Assembly: GCA_050950205.1 (NCBI GenBank)
Contig: JBMNHF010000023.1
Location: 1-64,000 of the forward strand
From: WRAV01 sp050950205
Lineage (GTDB): Bacteria; Bacillota; Clostridia; Oscillospirales; Ruminococcaceae
Direction: 5' to 3'
Length of the DNA: 64,000 nucleotides
How positions within the stretch are numbered: position 1 is the first letter of the stretch; each line of letters starts with the position of its first letter. The notes beneath the pieces were generated by a model that was not told the DNA's origin, did not search any database, and worked only from the letters and a program-made list of their open reading frames with translations. The position numbers were made by a program, and so were the translations under genes. Of the stretch, positions 41,863 through 49,994 are shown in pieces.

Positions 41863-43893
41863 ATGAAAATAGCTCTCACCGGAAACCCAAACTCCGGAAA
41901 AACCACCCTCTTTAACCTCTACACCGGTTCCAGCCAGTATGTGGGGAACTGGGCAGGGGTGACGGTGGAAAAAAAAGAAGGCACCCTCTCCTATGACGGG
42001 CAAACCATCACCTTGGTGGATTTGCCCGGCATTTATTCCCTTTCCCCCTACAGTATGGAGGAAATCATTACCCGCAACGTCCTCATTAACGAACGCCCCG
42101 ATGTCCTCATCGATGTCATCGACGGTTCCAACATCGAGCGCAACCTCTACCTGGCGGTGCAGCTGATGGAGCTTTCGGTTCCTCTGGTGCTGGCGGTCAA
42201 CATGATGGACGAGGTGGAGGCCAGAGGGGACAAGCTGGACTGCGGTAAGCTTTCCAGACTATTGGGGGTGCCGGTGGTTCCCATCACCGCACGCAAGGCA
42301 AAAAACACCCAGCTTTTGTTGGATACCGCCGTGGAGCTTGCCAAAACCGCTACCTACAACCCCCGCAGCCCGGTGGGAAGTATTCGGTACGACAACACCA
42401 CCTCCCAAGTGATTCGGGAAATATATACCCTGCTGTGGGAACAGCCCAATCTGCGGGAACTGCCCCTTTGGTTCTATGCCTCCAAGCTGCTGGAGGGAGA
42501 CCAACAAGCAGCCCGGACCCTGGATTTAGAGAAAAAGACTTTGGAGCAAATCGAGGCGCTGGTCAGAGCCTATGAAGCCACCTCCCCCTATGGGGATCGG
42601 GAGACCATGCTGGCCGATGCCCGCTACCAAGCCATCACAGAGATCGTTGGAAAAACCATGGTAAAGCAGGGAGGGGAAGGCAACCTTACCCTCTCCGACA
42701 AGATTGATCTGGTGGTAACCAATCGAGTTCTGGCGCTGCCCATCTTCCTGCTGATGATGTTTCTCATCTTTGCCGCCACCTTTGGCCCAGTGGGTAGCTA
42801 TTTGAGCGACGGCATCGAGTATCTGCTCAAAGAAGTGCTGGGAGGATGGGTGACCGCACTGCTGGACGCCGCCAAAGCCCCCGGCTGGACCTACGGCCTT
42901 TTGGTGGACGCCGTCATCGGCGGTGTGGGAGGGGTGCTGACCTTCCTGCCTCAGATTATGATTCTCTTTACCTGCCTTTCCCTTCTGGAAGACAGCGGTT
43001 ATATGGCTCGGGCCGCCTTTATTATGGACAGGCTGCTTCACAAAATCGGCCTGACCGGCAAGAGCTTTATTCCCATGCTGATGGGTTTTGGATGCACCAC
43101 CCCTGCCGTCATGGCGGCCCGCACCATGGAAAATGACCGGGACCGCAAGCTGACCATTATGATTCTCCCCTTTATGAGCTGCGGCGCCAAGCTGCCCATC
43201 TACGCCCTGTTTGCCGGGAGCTTTTTTGCCGCCCATCAGGGATTGGTGGTCTTTTCCATGTACATCCTGGGTATGCTGGTGGCCATCCTTGGGGGGCTGA
43301 TTCTCAAAAACACGCTGTTCCGGGGCAAGGTGGCCCCCTTTGTGATGGAGCTTCCCCCCTATCGGCTTCCCTCTCCCCGCTCTTTGGGCCGTCATGTCTG
43401 GGAAAAGTGCAAGGGGTTTCTCATCAAAGCGGGCACCATTATTTTTTCCATGAGCGTGGTGATCTGGCTGCTGCAAAACTTTAGCTGGAGCCTGCAACTG
43501 GTACAGGATAACACCCAAAGCATCTTTGCCTCCATCGGCAGAACGATTGCGCCCCTGTTTACTCCCCTTGGCTTTGGAAACTGGCAGGCGGCGGTTTCTG
43601 TTCTGGCGGGGTTGGTGGCCAAGGAGACGGTGGTCACCTCCATGATGGTGCTGTATGGTGCAGGCTCTCAAGCCGAGCTAGCGGCCCTCCTGCCCGATGC
43701 TTTTTCCAACCTTTCCGCCTTTTCGTTTATGGTCTTCTGCCTGTTATACATGCCCTGTATCTCCGCCTTTGTCTCCATCCGGCGGGAAATGAACAGCTTA
43801 AAATGGGCCTTGGGCACCGCTTTGTTCAGCACCGGAGTGGCCTACTTCATCTCCATGCTTGTCTATCAAATCGGTAAAATTTTTGGGTTTTAA
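41863..43893 (+). CDS. feoB: Ferrous iron transporter FeoB
   Basis: A 676-aa Fe(II) transporter. The N-terminal G domain has G1 GNPNSGKTT (7-15), G3 DLPG and G4 NMMD, with a helical GDI domain after it. The membrane part carries the paired Gate motifs (YMARAAFIMDRLLHKIGLTGKSFIPMLMGFGC and VAKETVVTSM) and the CxxP-type segment PFMSCGAKLPIYAL. Length is typical for short clostridial FeoB proteins. It is coupled to feoA and followed by a Cys-rich accessory protein and a DtxR-type gene. Confidence 0.95.
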   Translation: MKIALTGNPNSGKTTLFNLYTGSSQYVGNWAGVTVEKKEGTLSYDGQTITLVDLPGIYSLSPYSMEEIITRNVLINERPDVLIDVIDGSNIERNLYLAVQLMELSVPLVLAVNMMDEVEARGDKLDCGKLSRLLGVPVVPITARKAKNTQLLLDTAVELAKTATYNPRSPVGSIRYDNTTSQVIREIYTLLWEQPNLRELPLWFYASKLLEGDQQAARTLDLEKKTLEQIEALVRAYEATSPYGDRETMLADARYQAITEIVGKTMVKQGGEGNLTLSDKIDLVVTNRVLALPIFLLMMFLIFAATFGPVGSYLSDGIEYLLKEVLGGWVTALLDAAKAPGWTYGLLVDAVIGGVGGVLTFLPQIMILFTCLSLLEDSGYMARAAFIMDRLLHKIGLTGKSFIPMLMGFGCTTPAVMAARTMENDRDRKLTIMILPFMSCGAKLPIYALFAGSFFAAHQGLVVFSMYILGMLVAILGGLILKNTLFRGKVAPFVMELPPYRLPSPRSLGRHVWEKCKGFLIKAGTIIFSMSVVIWLLQNFSWSLQLVQDNTQSIFASIGRTIAPLFTPLGFGNWQAAVSVLAGLVAKETVVTSMMVLYGAGSQAELAALLPDAFSNLSAFSFMVFCLLYMPCISAFVSIRREMNSLKWALGTALFSTGVAYFISMLVYQIGKIFGF

Positions 43894-43895
43894 GA

Positions 43896-43924
43896 TTTAC
43901 TTTTTGTTTAAAACGCGCTATACT
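43896..43924 (+). promoter_or_regulatory. Promoter after feoB
   Basis: TTTACT (43896-43901) and TATACT (43919-43924) with a 17-base spacer lie 50 bases before the Cys-rich gene, which suggests that this gene and the DtxR-type regulator are also transcribed separately from feoAB. Confidence 0.55.
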
Positions 43925-43974
43925 GTTGTTGTGTAAGTGGATTCGGTCATCACCGTTTCCGAGGAGGTGTGGAC

Positions 43975-44157
43975 TTGGCCGCTGTGATTGTTATTCTGTG
44001 CGGACTGGTCATTGCGTTGGCCCTCTACCTGTTGGTCCGAAGCCTGCGGAAGATGTCCCAGGGCCAATGCTGCGAGGGCTGCTCCGGTTGCTCTCATAAA
44101 AATAACTGTTCCAGTTATCGCCCTGACGATGTAACCACCAAGAAAGGAAGTGGCTGA
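43975..44157 (+). CDS. FeoB-associated Cys-rich membrane protein
   Basis: A 60-aa protein with one membrane helix (AAVIVILCGLVIALALYLLV) and a short cytoplasmic tail that contains CCEGCSGCSHKNNC. This is the layout of the FeoB-associated Cys-rich family, often placed after feoB, where the cysteines may bind the imported iron. I chose the TTG at 43975 because GAGGAGGT lies 7 bases upstream; the in-frame GTG at 43969 abuts that site. The DtxR-type gene begins 2 bases after the stop. Confidence 0.8.
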   Translation: MAAVIVILCGLVIALALYLLVRSLRKMSQGQCCEGCSGCSHKNNCSSYRPDDVTTKKGSG

Positions 44158-44159
44158 CC

Positions 44160-44576
44160 TTGACAGAAGTACCCCTGGTTTTGCGAGAAGCCAGCGAAAA
44201 CTATCTGGAAGCCATTCTCAAGCTGGAGGAAATATCCGGTCCGGTTCGCTCCATTGATGTAGCCAATCTTCTGGGCGTTTCCCGCCCCAGCGTCAACAAG
44301 GCTGTTTCGGTGCTGAAAAAGGCGGGAATGGTGGAGCAGCAGCCCTATGGCAGAATCAGCCTTACCCCTCTGGGACGGGAACAGGCCAAGGCGGTGGATC
44401 TGCGGCATAAAACCCTCAAGCGGTTTTTAACCAAAATTCTGGGGGTGGAGGAGAGCGTCGCCGAAGAGGATGCCTGTCGAATGGAACACGTCATCAGCCC
44501 GGAAACCATGAAGCGGCTGACCGACTATATACAGAAAATTAAAGAAGAAAATGACAACATTCCCGGCGCCGAGTAA
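44160..44576 (+). CDS. DtxR-family metal-dependent repressor
   Basis: A 138-aa regulator with an N-terminal winged helix (RSIDVANLLGVSRPSVNKAVSVLKKAGMV) and a metal-dimerisation domain; the C-terminal SH3 domain of DtxR is absent. DACRMEHVIS keeps the Cys, Glu and His ligands of the iron-type site, while the residue matching DtxR Met10 is Asn in ENYL. Next to feoAB, an iron-sensing repressor is the natural reading; manganese cannot be excluded. The start is TTG at 44160 with GGAAGTGG upstream. Its stop codon lies in the loop of a perfect hairpin. Confidence 0.87.
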   Translation: MTEVPLVLREASENYLEAILKLEEISGPVRSIDVANLLGVSRPSVNKAVSVLKKAGMVEQQPYGRISLTPLGREQAKAVDLRHKTLKRFLTKILGVEESVAEEDACRMEHVISPETMKRLTDYIQKIKEENDNIPGAE

Positions 44577-44593
44577 GCGCCGGGAATGTTGTC
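44553..44593 (+). terminator. Perfect 17-bp hairpin enclosing the stop codon
   Basis: GACAACATTCCCGGCGC (44553-44569) is exactly complementary to GCGCCGGGAATGTTGTC (44577-44593). The 7-base loop contains the TAA of the DtxR-type gene, and the first arm encodes its last residues. No T run follows, so it may be a transcript end-stabiliser or a factor-dependent terminator rather than a classical intrinsic terminator. Confidence 0.7.
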
Positions 44594-44895
44594 CTCGGGG
44601 TTACCTGTCAGTAAATGGGGATGGCACCGGTAGCTGCCATTGGAAGTAAACTCTGCAAAGTCAAAGGCAAACCGGGAATTTTTGCATGCCGGTTTTCTGC
44701 CTGTCATATATTGTCATAACCGGTTAAAAGAACCTGCCTTTTTTCTAAAACCAGGAAAAAACAAGGAGAGGGAAAAGGGTTCTTCCAACGGGTTCCAGCT
44801 GTGGTAAATGCTAGCAGGTTTTTTGCTGGATATTACATGGCTCCTTGGCTGGCAAATATCCATGAACATGCTATAATGACACATGAACAGGCTGC

Positions 44896-45171
44896 CTAAT
44901 CGTCCTTGTTTTGCTTGTCCCGACCCAGCATCAAATCCCCCAGCAGCCCGCCACATACTCCGGCGGCAAAACTGGCGGGAGCAGCCTCCATACATCCCCG
45001 ATAAAGGGTGATGGCATTAAAGTAGTTGGGTACATAAGGCGCGGACAGCAAGGAGATTACCCCCACTATGTAAAAGACAAGCATCATTCCCGCTCCCAGC
45101 TTGATCGCCAATTTGGGATAGGGGCCCAATTCCCGGAAAAGCTCCAGGAATTTGTGGATCATCAGACGCAT
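44896..45171 (-). CDS. Small two-helix membrane protein, unknown
   Basis: A 91-aa protein with two predicted membrane helices (LGAGMMLVFYIVGVISLLS and the weaker ASFAAGVCGGLLGDLML) joined by a loop with YVPNYFNAITLYRGCMEAAP. The ends are charged (MRLMIHKFLELFRELG and GRDKQNKDD). I do not recognise the family. The ATG at 45171 follows a strong AAAGGAGG site, which supports it being a real gene. It is divergent from the TIM-barrel gene across about 110 bases. Confidence 0.65.
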   Translation of the reverse strand: MRLMIHKFLELFRELGPYPKLAIKLGAGMMLVFYIVGVISLLSAPYVPNYFNAITLYRGCMEAAPASFAAGVCGGLLGDLMLGRDKQNKDD

Positions 45172-45282
45172 ACACGCCTCCTTTCCGACAAGGCGGTCAT
45201 GCACCCCCTGTCTATTTGGATGAAATTAGTGTAACATAAAGTTTTACCTGTCACAAGGCGCAATAAATGGCAACGAAAGGTT

Positions 45283-46077
45283 ATGACGCAATTGTTTACT
45301 GGGATTTCTACTGCTTGCTTTTATCCCGCCACAACGGAGGACAGCCTTTTGCAGCTTGCCCCACTGGGCCCTGCCTGCATCGAGGTATTCCTCAACGCCG
45401 CCGTGGAGCTGCAACCCGATTATTTGCGCATACTGCGCTCCGTAGCCCAGGACCGTGGCATTCGGGTGGTTTCGGTGCACCCTTATTGTTCAATTATGGA
45501 ACCTATGCTGTTTTTTTCCCATTATCAGCGTAGATTTGAGGAAGGAGTGGAGCTGTACAAACGTTTTTTTGCAGCCGCAGCTCTGCTGGGCGCCGACACC
45601 TTGGTTTTTCATGGAGATCATAAGCACAGTCATCTGCCTCGGGAAGAGTATTTTCGCCGGTTTTCCATCCTGTGGGAAGAAGCCAAATCCATGGGAATTC
45701 ACCTTTGCCAGGAAAATGTGGAGCGGTGCGCTTCTGGCACCCTTGATTTTCTGACCGATATGAAAAACAACCTGCCCCAGGTGGAGTACATTCTGGATGT
45801 GAAGCAGGCGGTGCGTTCGGGGCAAAGCCCTTTTGAACTGGCTAACCTTTTGGGCAACAAAGTCCGCCACATCCATATGAGTGACCACCGGGAGGGGGCC
45901 GACTGCCTGGTTCCGGGCAGCGGAGTTTTTAACATCGGAGAATTCCTTTTCACTATGCGGAAAAACGGGTTTTCTGGCGGGGTGATTGTGGAACTTTATC
46001 GGGAAAACTTTAAGGACATTGTGGAAATTTCCCGGGGTTTTCAGCATCTTTCCACCATTGTATCAACAATCTCGTAA
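45283..46077 (+). CDS. Xylose-isomerase-like TIM barrel protein
   Basis: A 264-aa protein of the AP-endonuclease 2/sugar-phosphate isomerase superfamily. ACIEVFLNAA, VVSVHPYCS, LVFHGDHKH, ICLQENVER-type (HLCQENVE), DVKQAVRSG and HIHMSDHREGADCLVPGSG follow the order of metal-binding Glu, Asp and His residues in this fold. Substrate is unknown; many relatives act on sugars or cyclitols, and the inositol genes lie 4 kb away, but no operon link is visible. The ribosome site (GAAAGG) is close to the ATG. Confidence 0.78.
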   Translation: MTQLFTGISTACFYPATTEDSLLQLAPLGPACIEVFLNAAVELQPDYLRILRSVAQDRGIRVVSVHPYCSIMEPMLFFSHYQRRFEEGVELYKRFFAAAALLGADTLVFHGDHKHSHLPREEYFRRFSILWEEAKSMGIHLCQENVERCASGTLDFLTDMKNNLPQVEYILDVKQAVRSGQSPFELANLLGNKVRHIHMSDHREGADCLVPGSGVFNIGEFLFTMRKNGFSGGVIVELYRENFKDIVEISRGFQHLSTIVSTIS

Positions 46078-46211
46078 AACCAACAAATCTTTCGACTTTG
46101 TTCGACCTTGTTCTCCACTTTACATAGTTTTCAACAGCATTTTATCGTAATATGTTACAAAAACCACATACTATATGATAAAGTGTGTCGAAAAAGGGCA
46201 TAGATTTTTTC

Positions 46212-46239
46212 TTGCATATTCAATAATTTTATGTATGAT
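46212..46239 (+). promoter_or_regulatory. Candidate promoter for the 90-aa gene and nrdR
   Basis: TTGCAT (46212-46217) and TATGAT (46234-46239) with a 16-base spacer in an AT-rich stretch. The predicted leader is about 105 bases. Confidence 0.5.
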
Positions 46240-46348
46240 TAAAACATCTATTGAGGTGGAGTAGGTGTTTACCGTATCATCTTTCCGGGCCGGTTAGGAC
46301 ATGGTTGCGGACTGGAATGGTGTAAACTGAAGGGAGGTACCAGAAAAC

Positions 46349-46621
46349 TTGTTGTGTGTAAAGAAGTATTCCTTGGTGTCAAACGGCTTGGAACTGAGTA
46401 TAGAACTTACCAGCTGCAACATTGTTGACGAACAGGAAAAAATTAGTTATACTACATATGGATTTCGGATCCTGGATGAAGATGACAACATCTTGTTTTC
46501 CGCCAAAGACATAGATACCAAACAGGAGTTTGTGGAGCAGTTTATCAGACTCTGTGCTGAAAACGACGTTCGCTTGGTTCATATTCCTGACCTGCTAGAG
46601 GACTATTTGAGCCAGCGGTAA
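46349..46621 (+). CDS. Small conserved-looking protein, unknown
   Basis: A 90-aa soluble protein, acidic, with alternating beta and alpha segments (LELSIELTSCNIVDEQE, YGFRILDEDDNILFSAKDI, KQEFVEQFIRLCAEND, VHIPDLLEDYL). It resembles small clostridial proteins of the DUF6514 kind, but I am not certain. The start is TTG at 46349, about 11 bases after GGGAGG; the next TTG is equally possible. nrdR starts 19 bases downstream, so the two are likely co-transcribed. Confidence 0.65.
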   Translation: MLCVKKYSLVSNGLELSIELTSCNIVDEQEKISYTTYGFRILDEDDNILFSAKDIDTKQEFVEQFIRLCAENDVRLVHIPDLLEDYLSQR

Positions 46622-46640
46622 CGCAAGGAGATGATGCCCG

Positions 46641-47108
46641 TTGAAATGCCCCTTTTGCTTTTATTCCGAGAGCAAGGTCATCGATTCCCGCCCCACCGAT
46701 GAGGGAGAGAAAATACGCCGTCGTCGGGAGTGCCTGAGCTGCGAAAAACGCTTTACAACCTACGAGATTGTGGAAACCACACCCATTATGGTGGTAAAAA
46801 AGGATCGGCGCAGAGAGGCCTTTAATCGGGAAAAGATGTTGGCGGGTCTGATGCGGGCTTGCGATAAACGTCCTATATCCGCAAAGCAGCTGGAGGAAAT
46901 TGCCGACAGTATCCAACAAAAAATTCAAAACTCCATGGACCGGGAGGTATCCTCCTCCTACATTGGAGAGTTGGCGATGGAGCATCTCAAGGAAATTGAC
47001 GAGGTTGCCTATGTCCGTTTCGCCTCGGTTTACCGACACTTTAAGGATATCAATTCCTTTATGGAGGAGCTTACCAACATACTAAAGGATAAATCCCGCA
47101 ATACTTAA
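46641..47108 (+). CDS. nrdR: Ribonucleotide reductase repressor NrdR
   Basis: A 155-aa repressor of ribonucleotide reductase genes that senses ATP/dATP. The zinc ribbon uses C3, C6, C31 and C34 (MKCPFC... RRECLSC), and RRRRECLSCEKRFTTYE is diagnostic. The ATP-cone domain follows (about 45-135), with VVKKDRRREAFNREK and EVAYVRFASVYRHFKDI. The start is TTG at 46641 with AAGGAG about 10 bases upstream, and the family start MKCPFC fits exactly. A terminator follows 12 bases after the stop. Confidence 0.95.
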   Translation: MKCPFCFYSESKVIDSRPTDEGEKIRRRRECLSCEKRFTTYEIVETTPIMVVKKDRRREAFNREKMLAGLMRACDKRPISAKQLEEIADSIQQKIQNSMDREVSSSYIGELAMEHLKEIDEVAYVRFASVYRHFKDINSFMEELTNILKDKSRNT

Positions 47109-47120
47109 TATAAGCGATAC

Positions 47121-47143
47121 AAGCCGGCGAAAGCCGGCTTTTT
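47121..47143 (+). terminator. Terminator after nrdR
   Basis: AAGCCGGC and GCCGGCTT form an 8-bp stem closed by a GAAA tetraloop and followed by TTTCC. Confidence 0.88.
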
Positions 47144-47201
47144 CCTATCTAAGGCTATCCTTTGTTATTGATAAGAATTAGTTATTATATTGGGGTGACC
47201 T

Positions 47202-47339
47202 ATGAAGCATCCCAGTACAACCATCACCATGGAGGATGCCGTTTATTTGCCCGCTGTATGCAGTTTTGCTTCGTTCGCTTTGTTGGCGCTCGGTTCCGGT
47301 ATCTTTTGGACTTACCTTAATATAAAACGCCTGAGATGA
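47202..47339 (+). CDS. Possible 45-aa single-span membrane protein
   Basis: An open frame from ATG 47202 to TGA 47339 encodes MKHPSTTITMEDAVYLPAV followed by a hydrophobic stretch (CSFASFALLALGSGIFWTYL) and a basic end (NIKRLR), a plausible small membrane protein with the positive-inside rule satisfied. GGGGTG lies a few bases before the ATG. A terminator begins within its last codons, and another terminator (nrdR) precedes it, so the stretch is boxed as a separate transcript. Sequence family unknown; a non-coding RNA is the alternative. Confidence 0.5.
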   Translation: MKHPSTTITMEDAVYLPAVCSFASFALLALGSGIFWTYLNIKRLR

Positions 47340-47373
47340 CACATCTTCCCGTGTTTTCTCAGGCGTTCTTTAT
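47326..47373 (+). terminator. Terminator overlapping the 45-aa frame
   Basis: AACGCCTGAGA (47326-47336) pairs perfectly with TCTCAGGCGTT (47357-47367), with further pairing of ACAC and GTGT inside, followed by CTTTATT. The stop codon of the small frame is in the loop side. Confidence 0.78.
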
Positions 47374-47412
47374 TCCGATGGGAGCTGTTCCTCTTTCTAA
47401 CATAACAATGCC

Positions 47413-47458
47413 CCCTTGATGAGAAACAGGGATTGATTTCCCTGTCTCTCATCAAGGG
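47413..47458 (-). terminator. Long hairpin downstream of the XRE-cupin gene
   Basis: CCCTTGATGAGAAACAGGGA (47413-47432) pairs with TCCCTGTCTCTCATCAAGGG (47439-47458), 20 bp with one mismatch and a 6-base loop. It lies 35 bases past the stop of the minus-strand regulator. A T run is lacking, so termination efficiency is uncertain. Confidence 0.6.
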
Positions 47459-47493
47459 AGCAAATCACGTTTACATATACTTGGTTGGGTCCA

Positions 47494-48048
47494 CTAGAAA
47501 GATGGCGGTGTCACTGCAAAAATAACCTGAACGGGTTCTTCGGTGGGATTATACCAGCGATGCTTGGCCCCACCTGGTATGCGAACACTGTCTTCGCGAT
47601 GGAGGGTATAGCTCACCCCGTCAATTTGGAGCTCTACTTCCTCGCCGGAATAGACAAAGGCAACCTCTTCCCCCAGGTGGCTGTTGATCTGGGAATTGGA
47701 ATAGGAATTTGGCGGGATAATCATCATACAAAATTCAATGTCACCCCGGGTATTGGGCGTTAGCAATTCGTAGGTTACAGAAGGTTCGAGCTTGCTTCCC
47801 AGAGTTTTTCGGGTGTTTGGAGTGACCACAACGGCAGAATCCCCGTCTTCTTTAAAAAAGTAGTAGAGCGGAACTTCTAAAGCAAGACTAATGGCCCGCA
47901 AGGTAGAAATGGAAGGGTTAACCATACCGCTTTCGATCTGGCTGATCATAGAGGCGGTAAGATCGGACAGCGTTGCCAGCTTGCGGGCACTGATTTTTTT
48001 GCTTTTTCGGATATTTTGGATTTTCTTCCCGATATTTATATCTTCCAA
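47494..48048 (-). CDS. XRE-family regulator with cupin domain
   Basis: A 184-aa transcription factor. Residues 5-62 are the XRE helix-turn-helix (GKKIQNIRKSKKISARKLAT, then SMISQIESGMVNPSISTLRA). The C-terminal cupin (about 105-180) has NSHLGEEVAFVYSGEEVEL and RIPGGAKHRWYNPTEEPVQV, a small-molecule or metal-binding barrel. Such proteins often control amino-acid or amine catabolism. It faces the D-amino-acid operon across a 314-base region, so it is the likely local regulator. The start is TTG at 48048 with AGGAG 8 bases upstream. Confidence 0.87.
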   Translation of the reverse strand: MEDINIGKKIQNIRKSKKISARKLATLSDLTASMISQIESGMVNPSISTLRAISLALEVPLYYFFKEDGDSAVVVTPNTRKTLGSKLEPSVTYELLTPNTRGDIEFCMMIIPPNSYSNSQINSHLGEEVAFVYSGEEVELQIDGVSYTLHREDSVRIPGGAKHRWYNPTEEPVQVIFAVTPPSF

Positions 48049-48079
48049 TGAGAAAACTCCTGTTTATGTTATTTCATAT

Positions 48080-48108
48080 ATTATAATCATTTCAAACTTC
48101 ATTTGCAA
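48080..48108 (-). promoter_or_regulatory. Promoter of the XRE-cupin gene
   Basis: On the minus strand TTGCAA (48108-48103) and TATAAT (48085-48080) are 17 bases apart, about 32 bases before the start codon. Confidence 0.75.
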
Positions 48109-48251
48109 GGTTGAAAACCATGCTCCGTCCCGATATTAATGTTAAGGTGTGATTAACAATATGAATTGTGCAACCTTGTGATTATGTCGTTCATTTTTTG
48201 TTCATATATACAAATTTGCTGTTAGTAACTATATAATCATCAAAAATTTGG

Positions 48252-48280
48252 TTGACAGTTTACAAAAATGGCACTATATT
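48252..48280 (+). promoter_or_regulatory. Promoter of the D-amino-acid operon
   Basis: A perfect TTGACA (48252-48257) and TATATT (48275-48280) with a 17-base spacer. The rest of the 314-base divergent region is AT-rich; no clear palindrome for the XRE regulator was seen near this promoter. Confidence 0.78.
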
Positions 48281-48294
48281 AAAATTAAGTGATG

Positions 48295-48320
48295 TCAAAA
48301 AACGCTGCAGAGTTTTTTGA
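48295..48320 (+). repeat. Inverted repeat in the operon leader
   Basis: TCAAAAAAC (48295-48303) is matched by GTTTTTTGA (48312-48320), 15 bases after the -10 box. It could be an operator over the early transcribed region or a weak attenuator hairpin. Confidence 0.5.
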
Positions 48321-48362
48321 TGGTGTTAAGCTTGGCTAAACAATGTGGAAGGAGTGAACGGC

Positions 48363-49955
48363 GTGTTGGATGTTCTAATCAAAAATGCCAAAATAATAGA
48401 CGGAAGCGGTAAACCCGCTTACCAAGGCAACATTGGCATTGCAAATGGCAAAATTGTGATGGCAACCGGCGAGGAAGAAGCAGCATCCATAATTGATGCC
48501 AAAGGCAAATACGTCAGCCCCGGCTGGATTGACGCCCATTCTCACGGCGACATGATTCTTGGCACCGAAGATGCTCATCTGTTTAAAACCACCCAGGGCG
48601 TTACCACCGAGATTACCGGCCAATGTGGTTTATCCATGGCTCCCGTTGCACCAGAAAACCTGGCTGCCATTCAGAACATGTTGTCCATGGGTACCACCTG
48701 GTTTCCAGATGACATGAAAAACTGGACCAGCTTTTCCCGCTACCTGGAATATGCCGACAAGCAGAAGCTGACGGCAAATGCGAAAATGTACATTGGTCAC
48801 AGCAGTCTGCGCATTGCGGTGATGGGAATGGCAAACCGCCCCGCTACCGATGCCGAACTCGATAAAATGAAGGGCGTTTTGCGGGAAGCCATGGAAGATG
48901 GTGCAGCAGGTTTCTCAACGGGCCTTATCTACACGCCCAGCTGCTATGCGGAAGAGAAGGAAATTATTGAACTTGCCAAGGTGATTGCCCCCTTTAACGG
49001 TGTTTACGCAAGCCACATGCGCAACGAGAGTGATAAAATTGTCGAAGCCGTCAAGGAGACCATCAATGTAGGCCGTCATGCAGGTGTTATGGTGGATATT
49101 TCCCACCATAAGATGCTGGGCAAGCCCAACTGGGGCAAACAGAAGGAGACCCTCGCACTAATTCATCAAGCAAACGACGAGGGAATCCCGGTGATTTGCG
49201 ATCAGTATCCCTACACCTGCAATATGACCACCCTCAACGCGTGTATGCCGCCTTGGTATTTTGAAAATGGCTTCCATGCAATGACGGAAAAGCTTATGGA
49301 CAAAGCCTTCCGCGAAAAGCTCAAAGCGGAGATGGAAGACCCCGCAACCCCCTATGACAACTACTATTTGAACGCAGGCGGCTGGAGCGGTGTCTATGTC
49401 TACTCCGCCTCCAAAACCCCCGAAGCAGAGGGCCATTTCATCACCGAGTATGCCGAGTCCATCGGCAAAGATCCTTGGGAAGCATTCTTCGATCTGTGTG
49501 TGGCCAACAACTGCGAAACCGGTGGCGTTTACAGCAGCATGTGCGACGAAGACGTGTGCGAAATCATTCAGGATCCCTATTGTATTGTTGGCAGCGACGG
49601 CCTGACCCGCAGCTGGAAGGAAAAAGGGCATCCCAGAGCCAGCGGTACATTCCCCCATGTCATTACCTACTTTGTAAAAGAGAAAAAGATTCTCACCTTG
49701 GAACAGGCCATCCACAAAATGACCGGTTTGACTGCCAAATACTTGCGCATCAAGAATAAGGGTCTGATCAAGGAAGACTATGATGCCGATCTGGTGATCT
49801 TTGACTATGAGAAGCTGCAGGACACCGCAACCTACAGCAATTCCAACAGCATTACAGAAGGCATTGACTATGTATTTGTAAACGGCGAACTCGTATACAA
49901 GGATAAACAATTTACTGGCGCAACTCCCGGCCGTATGATTCGGCACAACGCTTAA
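48363..49955 (+). CDS. N-acyl-D-amino-acid deacylase
   Basis: A 530-aa amidohydrolase of the D-aminoacylase group. VSPGWIDAHSHGD holds the first metal His pair, EITGQCGLSMAP the Cys that bridges zinc in these enzymes, YIGHSSLR, YASHMRNES, VDISHHKM and VGSDGLTRSW the further ligands and catalytic Asp. It should hydrolyse N-acyl-D-amino acids or related peptide fragments to the free D-amino acid. The GTG at 48363 was chosen because GGAAGGAG lies 8 bases upstream. The gene heads an operon with a GntP permease and D-serine ammonia-lyase, which suggests a D-serine-containing substrate. Confidence 0.85.
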   Translation: MLDVLIKNAKIIDGSGKPAYQGNIGIANGKIVMATGEEEAASIIDAKGKYVSPGWIDAHSHGDMILGTEDAHLFKTTQGVTTEITGQCGLSMAPVAPENLAAIQNMLSMGTTWFPDDMKNWTSFSRYLEYADKQKLTANAKMYIGHSSLRIAVMGMANRPATDAELDKMKGVLREAMEDGAAGFSTGLIYTPSCYAEEKEIIELAKVIAPFNGVYASHMRNESDKIVEAVKETINVGRHAGVMVDISHHKMLGKPNWGKQKETLALIHQANDEGIPVICDQYPYTCNMTTLNACMPPWYFENGFHAMTEKLMDKAFREKLKAEMEDPATPYDNYYLNAGGWSGVYVYSASKTPEAEGHFITEYAESIGKDPWEAFFDLCVANNCETGGVYSSMCDEDVCEIIQDPYCIVGSDGLTRSWKEKGHPRASGTFPHVITYFVKEKKILTLEQAIHKMTGLTAKYLRIKNKGLIKEDYDADLVIFDYEKLQDTATYSNSNSITEGIDYVFVNGELVYKDKQFTGATPGRMIRHNA

Positions 49956-49994
49956 GTGTACCATCATCCAACAAATAGAGAAAGGATAATCGAT

